From assembly GCA_949317995.1 (NCBI GenBank), contig OX439046.1, positions 60,553,774 to 60,617,773 of the forward strand: a stretch of DNA of 64,000 nt, written 5' to 3'. Shown in pieces: positions 50,865 to 63,134 of the stretch. The first letter of the stretch is position 1. Each line of letters starts with the position of its first letter. This stretch comes from Acholoe squamosa (taxonomy: Eukaryota; Annelida; Polychaeta; Phyllodocida; Polynoidae). Below the pieces are notes generated by a model, which ran no database searches, was not told the DNA's origin, and worked only from the letters and a program-made list of their open reading frames with translations. The translations under genes were made by a program, and so were the position numbers.

Positions 50865-53649
50865 ATGCTCCAAACCCATTCGAACTCACAAGATGCGGAA
50901 TCTGCATCTTGGAGAGATCCCGGACCCCACTATAATGATAGTGAGGAGAATCTGCCAGACTCTGTACGACGCGAACAGTCTATACAGAGACAGAGTAACT
51001 TAATAGGCCAACAATCACTTGTTGATGAGTTAAGTAATTTGATGTTCGAAGTTGGTGGTAGTACTAACCCAGAACATCCGGCACCAATGCCAAAAAGGGT
51101 AACATTCGGAGAACTACCTTATAGATTACCCAGGCCCGAATTACCAATATTAGATTACAGCGCTATAGATGGCGACTTAACCTATGCGGTACCGGAAGGT
51201 GAGGAATTCAAACGACCGGATGTCATGTTGTTGAATGAAACTTATGTAACTTTGAACGAGAACCTAAATACCTTGGTCAAAGCTAAAGACGAAGTATTCC
51301 ATGAAAAACTTCAGTTGGAAGAAGACCTAACTGGCATGCGAAAGGAATTCGAAGCCAGAAGGAGTGAGTACATGAAAGAACTCGAGAATGAAGAATTAAA
51401 ACTTCATTCCATGAGAGAATCATTCAACAAGGAATATGATAATAGGCACATTCGTATCCAAACATACATAGATACGAACGACCAATTAAACCTTGATAAG
51501 GCAAAATTCGAATCCGAAATTCGCCATTATCAGGACGAGTTGGATAAATTGAAACTTCAGTGTAGTAAACAAGCTGAAGACAATGAAACCATCCGGGTAG
51601 GTATTATAGCTTACAACAAACAACTGGAGGAAGATAGACAGAAACTCACAAATGAGCTTCAGGAATTGCAGAATACTGCAATAACTCTAGATAAATATGT
51701 AGAAGCAGCCCAGTTAACTATAGGCAATATTGATCCAGCTGTGGTATCTACAATGTTGGGAAAGACATCGAAAGATGCAACCCCAATTAGATACAGCCCA
51801 TTCGTTGATGATGGGGCTGACAAGAATGTAGTATCCGGAATCTACAAGAAACCGGATAATACTGCAGTAAATGGAACCGCACCTAAACCAGCAACCCCGA
51901 TGCTGGATACGATAGGTCCGGCACCACCCATACCAGATTTGAGTCACAAAATTAAAGCGACTCACGATGGTGCTACTGGGACTAATAATATTACACCCGT
52001 GGCACAACCAAGAGCACCCGGACCAATGAGGCATATGTTGACACCACCTTCATATTTCCCCCAAACCCGGCCACAGTACACCAGCAGTGCCAAGATTACC
52101 GAATCCACCTCCGGGTTCTGGTAATGGTCCTACCGATGGACGTTTCCCAAGACCAAACCCGCCACAAATCAATGCTAATGGCGGTACGTATCAACCAAGA
52201 ATATCTTCCTATGGATATAGAAATAATTATAATCCATCAGGAAATGGTAATTACCAAAATGGTAATAGCTATAACCAGGGATGGAATCAAAATAATTCTT
52301 ACCCTAGATATGCGTCTTCTGGAAACGCCGGTTACAATGGTGGATGCTCAGGCGGTTCTTCTGGAAGCTATAATAATAATGGTCCACCAGGAGGAAATCC
52401 TCCAGGCGGTCCAGGAGGATCCGGATCCGGAGGATCAGGATCAGGAGGAGATGGAAAGAAACCAAATAGGAGAACTTCTATGCCTGCAGGGATGCAAACC
52501 ATCTTTGATAGGAGCCAATGTATCCAAAACCTTGGCATTGACTGCTACCGGAAGGGAGCAGACGGCATGGAAGTCATGAACTGGAGCATCCGAGAAGCGG
52601 ATAGACTACGCGGATGTAATAATCCGGCACGTAGGCAGGCACGGATACCCCCTCCATATGATTCTAATGATCCATGGAAGGACAGGTATCAAGCTTTTGT
52701 CGACGAAGTCAATTGTAGTGGCTGGACAAAAGAAGAAGCTCTGCCATATTTGATCTGTTGGTTAAATAAAGGCGGAAAAGTAGCTCTCAACCAATGGAGA
52801 GCAGCTTACGGATTATAGGGTACCTATGACCAATTGGTAAAATGTGCCGCATACCTATTTGGATCAATCGTTAGAGAAGATCCGTGGGTAAGTTTCAAGA
52901 AGAGAACACAAAAACCTAAGGAATCACACAAAGTCTTTGGTTTGGAGCTGCAGGATTTGCTTTCAAAAGCACGTCCAAATTGGGCTCATGACGATGATTG
53001 CTATCTACAAGAATTGTTTATACAATTCTATAGTGGATTGCGGGATCCGGATCACAAGCAAGTGGTCTGGGATTCTTGGAAAGATGACACTTCCTTCAGT
53101 GACCTGTTCATAGCAATTGATGGACATGACATGAAGAAACGATTGGTAGGTCTTGGACCTAGTCAAGTAAGAGCAGCTCCATTCCAATATGGAGGTACAC
53201 CTGCTCCGGTATATGATACTTCCCAATTAGCTCCAATTGAATCGAATGAAGCTGATGAGGAGTATGACTATATCTCCGATGAAAACGGAGAATATATTGG
53301 TTCAGTCCAGATAGCTGGAAAGTATTACCGACAAAAGCGGTATAGGAAGGTTCATTCGAGAGGGAGAGGAGGATCTGTCGCTGGTAAAACAGCTTCCGGA
53401 TCAACTCAACCGGGCAGTGTAGCCTCTACGGCGAAACCAACCGTAGCAGCCACTGTTGCTCCGACTAATATGATGGAAACGTTAATAGCCGGATTAACAG
53501 AAGCTCTGAAGAGACCAAGAGTTGACAAATCTCAAAGGAGATGTTTCAGATGCCAGAAACTAGGGCATTTTGCTCCAGAATGTATGGCTGAGAAGCCTGT
53601 CCCGCGTAAACAGGAGGGTGTCTCTGGGATAAGTACAGAGGAAAACTAG
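50865..53649 (+). pseudogene. gag: gag of Element 2, one frameshift and one stop
   Basis: Same architecture as Element 1 gag. An extra A in CCCCAAACCC (52063-52065; Element 1 has two A) shifts the frame in the Pro/Gly linker, and TAG at 52816-52818 replaces Tyr in the capsid domain. The CCHC knuckle CFRCQKLGHFAPEC is kept near 53540. GGAAAAC before the stop is kept. The first lesion is in a short homopolymer run, so a sequencing or assembly error should be excluded. Confidence 0.88.
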
Positions 53650-56600
53650 AAAGGGATCTCCCGAGGGGCAAAGAAGGGGATCCCAGTGACAAATCTTGCC
53701 ATGATATCACCATCCGTGATGATAGTTCGCATGTAGTAACAAGATCGCCTAACACCGAGGTGGTTGTAGACACCCGGAAGGTTAGGGAAGCTGATATAAC
53801 AGGGGCCATGGGAGCACAGGGGAAACCCAATATCAGTAACGAGGCAGGCGGCTATGAATTAGCCAAGGTCTGTGGTGCCCACCTGCCCCCGGGTCATCCT
53901 TGTCTGGAATTCCTGAAAGGATGTGGATTGACTCCTGGTGTGAAAAATGACGTTCCGATCGTCACGGACATGCCCTCTGTTCTAAACGGAAGGCGGTGGT
54001 ATGTTTGCCTCACTGTTAACGGAAGATCTGCCGAATTCCTTGTGGATACGGGAGCTAGCCACTCTTGTATCTCCAAGGGGTTCTACGATCTTATACCGGA
54101 TGAACATGATACTCTCAAATCGGGAGGAAGTGCTCAGACGGCCGAAGGCAGTACCTTGCAAACGTATGTTAGAACTTGTGTGAAACTACAGTTGGATGGT
54201 ATACATGACTATGTCATGAGCGCCACCGTTGCGGATATAGCAGATGAGGGATACTTGGGTTGGATTTCGCATCCCTGTATGGTGCTGTGTTGGAACCTCA
54301 AACAGGAGTGTTGAGTGTGAGATACCCGTATCCCGTAAAGGTTAGATGTGTACTGAGACAAGTGAGCTGTATGGCTAGTGTGGCACACACTGTGCGAATC
54401 CCCCCGGGAGTAGCCTGTGATGTGCTTGTAAGAAGTGACCCTGCAATGCGTAATAAACCTGCAGTGATAGAACCGGATGTAGTTACTTTGTCAAGTATCG
54501 GATTAAATTCTGTAGACACGATAGTAGCGAATGCATCCTGGTCGGTAGTACCTGTCTCCAATACTGGAAACAGTACTATCTACTTGAAAAAGGGACAAGT
54601 TTTTGGAAACGTGACCCTTTCGGAAACTGTAACGGATAGTAAGCTAAGCTTACAAAAGGTAACAGGGGATGGTGAAATTTCGGAAGACTTACTTAAGTTG
54701 TATGAAGAAACTTCATTAGAAGATCCGGAACACCGGAAAGAGTTCTATGAGATGCTCTGTCAGTATAATACTGCCTTTGCCAAACCTGGTGAAAAACTAG
54801 GTACGACAAATAAGGTATTACATAAAATAGATACTGGAGATGCTGCACCCTTTAAGATACCGTATAGACGGTTACCTTTAGCGAAAAAGAGAGTAGCTGA
54901 AGATGAGATAAACAAGATGTTGGAACAGGATGTAATAGTCCCTTCCAATAGTCCATGGAGTAGTCCTGTGTGTATGGTAACAAAGAAAGACGGTACTATC
55001 CGCTTTTGCATAGACTACAGGAAGTTGAATGGAATAACGAAAAAGAATTCGTATCCATTACCGAGAATAGACGAAACCATTGACTCCTTAGGAGGGAACA
55101 GTTGGTTTTGTACCCTAGACTTGCAATCAGGTTATTGGCAAGTGGGAATGAACCCTTCAGATATGGAGAAAACTGCATTTTCGAGTCATATTGGATTATT
55201 CCAATATAACGTAATGCCGTTTGGATTGTGCAATGCACCGGCAACATTTGAAGCAATGATGGAAACAATCCTAAGTGATTTATTGTGGAAAAGATGTCTT
55301 GTATATCTTGACGATGTCATAGTTTTCGGAAAAACATTCGAAGAGTGTTCTAATAACCTAAAAATGGTACTAGAACGTATTATTTCTAATGGTCTCAAAT
55401 TAAAACCCAAGAAATGCCACATGTTTAGAAAGTCCATAAATTATTTGGGCCGCATCATTAGTGATGAAGGGATAAAGGCTGATCCGGAAAAAATCGAATC
55501 AGTTATGAATTGGAATAGACCTAAAACACCCAAAGAAGTGAGGTCCTTTTTAGGATTCTGTTCCTATTACAGGGAATTTATTCCGAATTATTCTAGAGTC
55601 AGTTATCCATTACAAGCAATAGCTAACTGGACTCCAGGAAGTACCAAGGAAAAATTTCCTTGGACGCATGAACAGGAAACCGCTTTTCAAAAGCTAAAAG
55701 GCCTGTTCATGAGTACTCCTGTATTGCAATATCCGAATGAAACGGATCATTTCATACTGGATACTGATGCTAGTAATGATAGCATTGGTGCAGCTCTCTC
55801 GCAAGTCCAAAATGGGAGAGAAGTACCGATTGCCTTTGCCAGCAACACACTGAGCAAGACTCAGCGCAATTACTGCACAACCAAAAGAGAGTTGTTAGCA
55901 GTAGTCGTATATACCAAGAAGTTCAAACATTTTCTATGGGGAACGAACTTTACTTTACGTACGGATCACTCCTCTTTAAGGTGGCTACTGAACTTCCGAG
56001 ATTCTGAAGGAATGTTAGGCCGATGGCTAGCCCATTTATCCGAATATGGGCTTGAACATCAACAGATTCAGCATAGACCCGGAGTTAAGCATTTAAATGC
56101 TGATGCTTTGTCTCGAATACCAATTCGGAAATGTGATAATCCGGATTGCACTGATTGTGGAGCTCATAGGGCAGTGTTAGCAGGGATTCGAAGACCATTC
56201 GTACCCCTAGTTGCCAGTATACTGGATTGGTCTATGGATCACATACGACATTTCCAGGAAGCTGACTCGATAACTGCGCAGCTACTGCAATTGGTACCAA
56301 AGGGTATACGTCCAGTTAGACCAGAGGTCTCCCTGGAAAATCGAGAAATGAGAAGGTTTCTTGCTCAATGGACCGAGCTTGAAGTCCGGAAAGGCGTGTT
56401 ATACTGTTGGAAGCCATGCAATAATGGTGAGAGAATCATGCAAGTGGTGATACCACATGCTATGAGGCATGACATTATGTACTTCTGTCATGGACATCGG
56501 ACCAGTGGTCATTTCGGAAGGAAACGATCGTTAGCACGACTTTCCAAGAAATACTATTGGCCTGGCATGACACGGGACTTGCAAAGATGGGTAATCACCT

Positions 56601-57844
56601 GTCCGGATTGTTGTAAAAACAAACCCGGAACCGGGATGGGCAAACTTCCCCTATCCCAAGAACTTTTCGGAGTTAGATTCGCAAGAATCGGGGTAGATAT
56701 TATTAGTGGATTTAATACAACCGCTAATGATAATACCTGTATGATGGTAGTTTGTGATTATTATACGAAATATACTAAAGTATTTCCACTACCGGACCAC
56801 AAAGCAATTACTTGTGACGAAGCCTTTGTAAAAGGTTGGGTACTAAGTTTCGGTGTACCGTTGATGTTACACAGTGACCAAGGCAGAGAATTCGAATCAA
56901 ATCTCTGGCAGGGTATGTGCGAATACTTAGCTATTTGCAAGACTAGAACCAACCCGTATAGGCCACAAAGCGACGGATTGGTAGAAAGGTTCAATAGAAC
57001 CCTTATCCAAGTCCTAAAGTCACTCGTCAATGAACACATGGACGACTGGGATGAGCAATGCCACTTTGTGACACATGCTTATAACAGTACGGTACATTCA
57101 AGTACAAATTGTACTCCGAACCTTTTAGTATTCGGAGAGGATCTGATAATGCCTGCTGACTTAGTATTTGGAGTTGTAGGGATGGACCCGGAACTACCTT
57201 GCCATGTTGTTTTTGTGGAATGCTTAAGAGACAGATTTAAAAAGGCATATGAGTCTGTCCGAATTGATTTGGAGAAAAGTGCCAAATGGCAGAAAGTAGG
57301 ATATGATACCGATCTAAAGTATCGGAAATTCCAATCCGGAGACAGAGTTCTCAGATTACATGAACCACTTAGACACATAAAATTAGCGTCTAATTGGGAT
57401 GGTCCCTTTACTATAACACAAGTTATCAGTGACTGTACCGTAATCATCAAATCTGACCTAGGTCGACTTTATAAGTCTAATGTGGCTAGATTAAGGAAAT
57501 GGTCTGGGAGGGAGACCTCCACAGAAATGTATGGTGAAGGTTCCGGAAAGATCCTGAACCAGAATCGCATAATAGACCAGGTAAAGAACACTACAGTGAA
57601 GCGTGGTCGTGGTAGACCTAAAAAGTGTTCCGAATCAGTGACACCCACGCCAACACCGATTAAGCGTGGGGGAGTTAAAAAAGTCTCGGCAGGTGAAGAC
57701 AAAAAGAAGAGGAAAGGTGTTTCTAAGGCTAAGAAGCACCTAGAGAAAGCTCTTTAGACTGTCAGGTCCGATAAAGAACTATCCGAGAAGGGGAGATACG
57801 TTCGCCGCAGCCCCCGAATTGCCCAGAGGACTGCAGTGACCTAA
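53650..57844 (+). pseudogene. pol: pol of Element 2, frameshift in protease region and early stop
   Basis: A missing G in GATGAGGG (54247-54250; Element 1 has four G) breaks the frame after the protease. From 54260 the frame is open through RT, RNase H and integrase to a TAG at 57755-57757 (CAG in Element 1), which removes the last 28 residues with the RRSPRIAQRT tail. All catalytic motifs remain. Confidence 0.9.
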
Positions 57845-58352
57845 CCTGTATACACAATGAGTGTAATGTTTACATTTAGATGAACGGATGACAACTGACC
57901 CGAAAGGCTTATTTGTCGCCGCCGCATGATGTACCAATGGGTAGTGGACGGATAATCCGGTGGATTGGCTTAAGCTTTCCATAATCTCCACTTAAATCCC
58001 CGGACGAGTCATCGGTGTGAGCGATAATTACCTAAAAACAATCAGTTTGTTGATGTACAGTCTGTAGCATGTGCATTTCCGCATGACGTCACAGCGTCCA
58101 GTCTCAGCTGACCTCTCGTGACCCCGCGCGCAACGGGGAAATGACGTCACGAATGCTGGCCTGTCGCCATATTGTTTTTCGGTAACGTCCAAGACGGTCG
58201 AGCTCGCTCCCTTTTTGGATTTTACCGGCTAGCAAACCCCTCGCTGCTCCTCCAGAGTCTGTCTCCTGGTAGACAGACTCCGTTTGTGTCGGCCCCGGCG
58301 CCGTAAAGGCCGGAAAAAGGAGTAGTTTACTCCCGTGGGCGATTCCCCAGTC
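57845..58352 (+). promoter_or_regulatory. pol-ORF3 spacer of Element 2 with two CRE sites
   Basis: TGACGTCA at 58084-58091 and 58142-58149, YY1-like CGCCATATT at 58165-58173, and the leader hairpin (58255-58264 with 58271-58280) are all kept, while the sequence between them has changed, including the stretch between the two CREs. Confidence 0.5.
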
Positions 58353-61301
58353 ATGGCTGAGGAATCCGTAGCTGCAGCCAAGCTATCCGGTGACCCGGAT
58401 AAGCTGACTCCATCCGCAGAAGCTTTTCCGGAAGCTTTGTCTCCTGTTACACAGGAAGAGAGCGAGATGATGGACGTGGAGGAATCCACGGATCGCTCGT
58501 TCGAGGAGAAACTGGCTTCATTTTCACTAAATGAGCCAGAGAAGATGTTATCTCCACTCCCACCAGAGGGATCCGGAGCGACTGCGAGTGCCGAACCCGC
58601 AGCGACAGAGTCCGAGACCACACAAGTCGACGGCGCGGAGGACCAGTGGAAGCCAGCAGTGGCTGACCCGTTCCCAGTAGAGTACGATGGTCGCTACCTG
58701 TATGTCCACCCGGAACTGCAGGCTCAAGTGACCTACGCGGACGGGACACCAGTCAGGTTGGACCCGAAGGTTAGGATAGCTGTTGAGGGCGTCATGGTTC
58801 CCGACCAGCTGACCAGGACGCCTCCCGAGTGGCTTCGAGACTGGCCGTGGTTCCAACGGGGACTTATGGTAGACGCTGACTTCCGCGAGACAGTGTATGA
58901 AGCCAACCGAGCCTTCGAGCTCGGAACGTACCCGAAGCCTGACAAGTCCCTGTGGAACGTCAAGGCTACGAATATTAACTGGGTAGGCTGCGTCTCGGAT
59001 TCCGAGGGGCAGACTTACCCACGCCCTTGTGCTACCCGGCCCCAGTACCGGACCACTAAGGAGTATCGGGAGGCCGCTGCTAACTTCGAGCAGTGGGATG
59101 AAGGTATTTATATTACCGAGCAAGAATTAGTGGACGTCCAGAACACGTCACTAATCGGTTTGGACCGAGGCGCAGCCCTTCGGACGGTTATCGTCCGTCG
59201 AATGACTGCCGAACGGGAGGCTCAGGAAGAGGCTAAGAGGGCCGCGGAAGTACCCGCACCTCCTATCCCTGACCTGAAACTTGCCGCCAGGAGTTCAGCC
59301 AGTGCTACACCAGCCACCGGCAGTACTACCACACAGGTAGAAGCCTCGACCTCCAGCGCATCTGGAACCCAGGAACCGGAGGAAGACTGGAAGGTCAGCA
59401 AGAACCGAAGGTCCGCTGCTCGGAAGCTTAAGAATCTCCCGGATTCTGCTAGAGCCGAGCCGAAACCCAGCACTTCAGCCACTGGTAGTTCTGCCATGGA
59501 GGTTGAATCGTCTGACGAGGAGTCTGTGCACGAGTCCTCGGTTGAGTATGATGAGAAGGCCACTCCATCAACTCAAACCGAGGCCGAACGCTGGGCTAAC
59601 GCCAAGTCCGGATTCAAATCCCGGATTCCGACGTGCTTCTCCGACTGTGCGTATGGAGTAAAGAAGGACGGCTCTACCCTCTATGCCTGTCCGGACTCAG
59701 TCAATAAAAATGATGAGTCAGACGATGAAGATTGGATGCGTCTTTCGGACAAGGATCCCAATCCGAGCAAAGCCTATCGAAAGATGTGGCTTATGCTAAA
59801 CCACACTGAAGGGTATTACACTTATACCCAGAGGAGGAAGCTGCGTTGGGCTTTAGAGAAGTGGTACGGTGACGACCAAAAGTCCTGTCCCTTCTCTATC
59901 TGCCAGGATGCGAGTGATGTCATGATCCGGACCTGGAGTACTCCAGCCCGGTTTCAACGGCATCTGGTAGAGGCCCACTTCCACCATCACCCGGTTTACA
60001 TTTGTGATCCGAGTTATGGTAAGAAGGGCAAGAAGTGTACTACGAAGGTGCAATACAACCGACGTAGTGATCTGGCTAGACACCAGAAGAAATGCCACGC
60101 AGAAGGTTTGGACGGGGCACGGAAGCGCATCATGGAGCTTCATCAGGAACTCATGAAAGAGTTCGACAGTCTGAGCGAGGATGCTTGGTCTAAGATCCGA
60201 CCGGGGGACCAAGTCCTCTGCGAAGTTCCGAAGACCAAGGATTCGAAACTCCGAGCAAAGATAGTCCTGACTCCTGGAAAGGGTAAACTGGACATGCACG
60301 AGTCTCTCTGGCAGAAATGCGAGGAATCCGGAAAGGATGCAAAGAGAGCTCGTGAAAGGAGCAGGAGAGATCAGAACCGTGGCGGCAACGGTAATGGTCA
60401 GGGCACCACTAAACCGAAAGTCAGAGCAGAGGACCGTTCCAGGTCCCCTCTGGCTAGGCACCCCGCAGAGCAGGCTCAGGGCACTCCGGTGTTCAAGAAG
60501 CCCGAACCTGCCGGATACGCTGGAGCCGTATCTAAGCCTGGGAAAGTTACTTCTCGAAACTTTCCGTCCTTAAACCAGGGACCTGGACCTGAGAGCCAGA
60601 CCTTGGTGGTAGGAAAGGATGGTCGCCTTATGCCAAAGAAGACCACCGCATCTGCTGCCGCCGGATCTGCATCCGCTCCAGCCGCCCCACCAGTTACCTT
60701 TACCCAGGAGCAGTTGAACATGTACCTGCAAATGGGATTGAAACAAAACGCACCACCTGCCTACTGTGTACCAACGGCAGGTGTGTCCGGAAGCCCTAAA
60801 CCCGGAAGTGGTCCACAGGCCGCCTCGACTCCTCCCAAGGCTGTCGCTGCACCTGCGAAACCAAAAGACGCTATTACCATTAAAACCGGTAATGCGGAAG
60901 TTTGGTTTGAGAAATCTCGCCAGGGAGAGGCAGATGTCCAGAAGGCCATCTACACTCACTGGGAGAAGTGTGTTCGCGAAAAAGCGACTGAGTTCCATCA
61001 GGGTCTCCTAAACGACACCCTGTTGTGTATGAAGGAGGTCGCGGATGCTGAAAAGCAACGCCTCGAGACCCTCATCCGGAGCGATGTGAAGGCCCAGGAG
61101 GAGGCTGCCACAGCTGCCCAAGAAAAGGCAGCTATGGATGTACACGTGCTGGAGAAACGTGTAAAAGAGGAGATAACTCGGAACACCAACCTGAACACTA
61201 AGTTCATGAGGGTGTTCGGAGTCGACTTGGACGAGTGGGACGGCACTCCCGAGTCGGCTCTAGCTCTTCTTAAGAAGAAGCATGCTAAGAAATCCGCTTA
61301 A
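58353..61301 (+). CDS. ORF3 of Element 2: intact 982-aa zinc-finger-like accessory protein
   Basis: Same length as in Element 1, with no indel or stop although gag and pol of this copy are broken. Differences are concentrated in the N-terminal 250 residues and the linkers. The Cys/His core from KSGFK through CHAEGLDGARKR has very few changes (for example SIRTW to MIRTW). The C-terminal coiled coil and FGVDLDEWD are kept. It could still be expressed from the internal CRE-containing spacer. Confidence 0.85.
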   Translation: MAEESVAAAKLSGDPDKLTPSAEAFPEALSPVTQEESEMMDVEESTDRSFEEKLASFSLNEPEKMLSPLPPEGSGATASAEPAATESETTQVDGAEDQWKPAVADPFPVEYDGRYLYVHPELQAQVTYADGTPVRLDPKVRIAVEGVMVPDQLTRTPPEWLRDWPWFQRGLMVDADFRETVYEANRAFELGTYPKPDKSLWNVKATNINWVGCVSDSEGQTYPRPCATRPQYRTTKEYREAAANFEQWDEGIYITEQELVDVQNTSLIGLDRGAALRTVIVRRMTAEREAQEEAKRAAEVPAPPIPDLKLAARSSASATPATGSTTTQVEASTSSASGTQEPEEDWKVSKNRRSAARKLKNLPDSARAEPKPSTSATGSSAMEVESSDEESVHESSVEYDEKATPSTQTEAERWANAKSGFKSRIPTCFSDCAYGVKKDGSTLYACPDSVNKNDESDDEDWMRLSDKDPNPSKAYRKMWLMLNHTEGYYTYTQRRKLRWALEKWYGDDQKSCPFSICQDASDVMIRTWSTPARFQRHLVEAHFHHHPVYICDPSYGKKGKKCTTKVQYNRRSDLARHQKKCHAEGLDGARKRIMELHQELMKEFDSLSEDAWSKIRPGDQVLCEVPKTKDSKLRAKIVLTPGKGKLDMHESLWQKCEESGKDAKRARERSRRDQNRGGNGNGQGTTKPKVRAEDRSRSPLARHPAEQAQGTPVFKKPEPAGYAGAVSKPGKVTSRNFPSLNQGPGPESQTLVVGKDGRLMPKKTTASAAAGSASAPAAPPVTFTQEQLNMYLQMGLKQNAPPAYCVPTAGVSGSPKPGSGPQAASTPPKAVAAPAKPKDAITIKTGNAEVWFEKSRQGEADVQKAIYTHWEKCVREKATEFHQGLLNDTLLCMKEVADAEKQRLETLIRSDVKAQEEAATAAQEKAAMDVHVLEKRVKEEITRNTNLNTKFMRVFGVDLDEWDGTPESALALLKKKHAKKSA

Positions 61302-62757
61302 GCATGCTACGGGTTATTTCTCCCATAATTTTTTTTTCTTTTCCCCATAACCAGATATAGTCTTTGCAGAACCCTGCAGGTCTGCGAATGTTTTCTTCAC
61401 TAGTGTATGAACACCTATGGCATGTGTTCCGGGTCCCTCTTATGACCAGTCTATTGTATAATTCAGGCTGTATAACCCTTATTGCACCCTGAATAGTCTA
61501 TTCGGATTTATAACTTCTACCACTTACTAGGATGGACTTTACGATTTACCTCTACAACTCATCTATACTCCCGAATGGACTCATACCAACTACTACTATT
61601 ACTTCCGGATCAACCAATACTGGACTATTCTTTACTTATGTCAACTAAACTTGAAAAAAGGATTACGTTTTCTACATAGTTGACACATCCGGACTATTAT
61701 TCTACATTCTACGCCATTCGGATTTACTTATAAACTTTAGCACTACTAGAGGATTGTGGGTAGCTGCCCCAAATTCATCTACCGTGTTCACTCTATATAT
61801 GGAAACCATAAACTTTAGCACGTCCATCCCGTGGTTAGCTGACCACACCTACCTACTAGTACCCGGAGGATTACAGCAGAAGACTCCAGCAGCACCTATA
61901 ATTTCTGTATATTGTATATAATGTCATATTTCTATTTTTCTATAATATTATATGTATGTGCATATCCACTAGATACATATTATGATACGGGTACATAGAT
62001 ATTTCTTGATACGGATCTCTGATTATTATTAATATTCATATTATAAGAATCCGTTAAACTTCACCAGAACACACACATTATTGTCCTGCGAGGCAAACTG
62101 TATAATAAGTATATTGATCTGGTGCTATAAAGGTTATTAGGTACACGGTGATAATATATTATTATTATATTCATTACTACACCGTGATTTTTTTTCTTTT
62201 CTTTTCAAGTGTATGGTATAAATGGTCCTATTCGTACTACTCACGGAATCCTTAACGGATTCGTATGTTAATAATATACGACATGTCATTATATAGTGAA
62301 GTTACTATAACAGTCTTCTTCAAGACTATATATATATTTAAATGTGGTGTTAATAACTACAAACACACATACGGATGTTATTATGTGATTTATTTATCGA
62401 CAGTTCCGTTACATATAATTGTCATTATCACATGTATACGATTCATATTACTTGTCTTATTAATTATACCGTAGATATAATATGATATTATATGGTATAG
62501 TAATTTAACTAACAGTTCCGTTTCACACAACTGTCACTTATTCAAGTAATTCGTATAATACTTCGACATCCTAATTGTTATTTGTAACTACATTCACTAC
62601 CGAATATATATATATATGACATTCGTTTCATACTCAATTTGGTGTTAATGTTATACCTATGGTTGTACCTCTATTACTAAAGGTTTAGACATATAGAAAT
62701 GTTATCCTAGTAATATTATTATAACTATAACACCCTCCTAAATGTCTGGGGGAGTGG
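61302..62757 (+). other. 1.46-kb AT-rich non-coding 3' region of Element 2, with polypurine tract
   Basis: Aligns with 22931-24449 but with many small indels, as expected for non-coding DNA. Hairpin segments around 62145-62190, 62400 and 62511 are kept. Polypurine tract GGGGGAGTGG at 62748-62757. Confidence 0.7.
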
Positions 62758-63134
62758 TGTAGAGGTACACGTTATTAAACCATAGGAGTTGGGTACCGTC
62801 TGACGTGGCGGGTGAGTCGAGTCGTCGGACGTTCCTCAGGTTCCGGATAGGTGGCAGCACTGATCCGGGTCTGTGGGGACATCTGACGACGAACACCTGG
62901 GTCCGTATATAAAGCCCAGGGCTCAGCCGCTACGTCAGAGGCCCTTCTGGCCTCCACACCATGTGAACCATTATTCCTTGATATTAGCTGCCTCTCTGAC
63001 ATCATCCGGCAGCCGTGAGTGTACAATAAGAAATAAAACTAACCGTTGGCATACACTTGGAATACTGTCTTACTCTTTCTTTTCGAATCGTAAGACCCGA
63101 ACCCCCCAGGTCCGTAAGGCCACAAACCCTTACA
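62758..63134 (+). repeat. 3' LTR of Element 2 (377 bp)
   Basis: Two substitutions from the 5' LTR. Followed by CTGC, which does not match the four bases before the 5' LTR. Confidence 0.93.

Larger units (their letters stand above)
50349..63134 (+). mobile_element. Element 2: 12.79-kb copy of Element 1's family with broken gag and pol
   Basis: LTRs of 377 bp at 50349-50725 and 62758-63134 differ at two positions (CCA/CCG near 50520 and GCGG/GCCG near 50604). Internal order is as in Element 1, with close nucleotide similarity throughout. The bases next to the ends (GTAT before, CTGC after) do not match, so no target duplication is visible. Gag has a frameshift and a stop, pol a frameshift and an early stop, and ORF3 is open. 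Confidence 0.95.
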
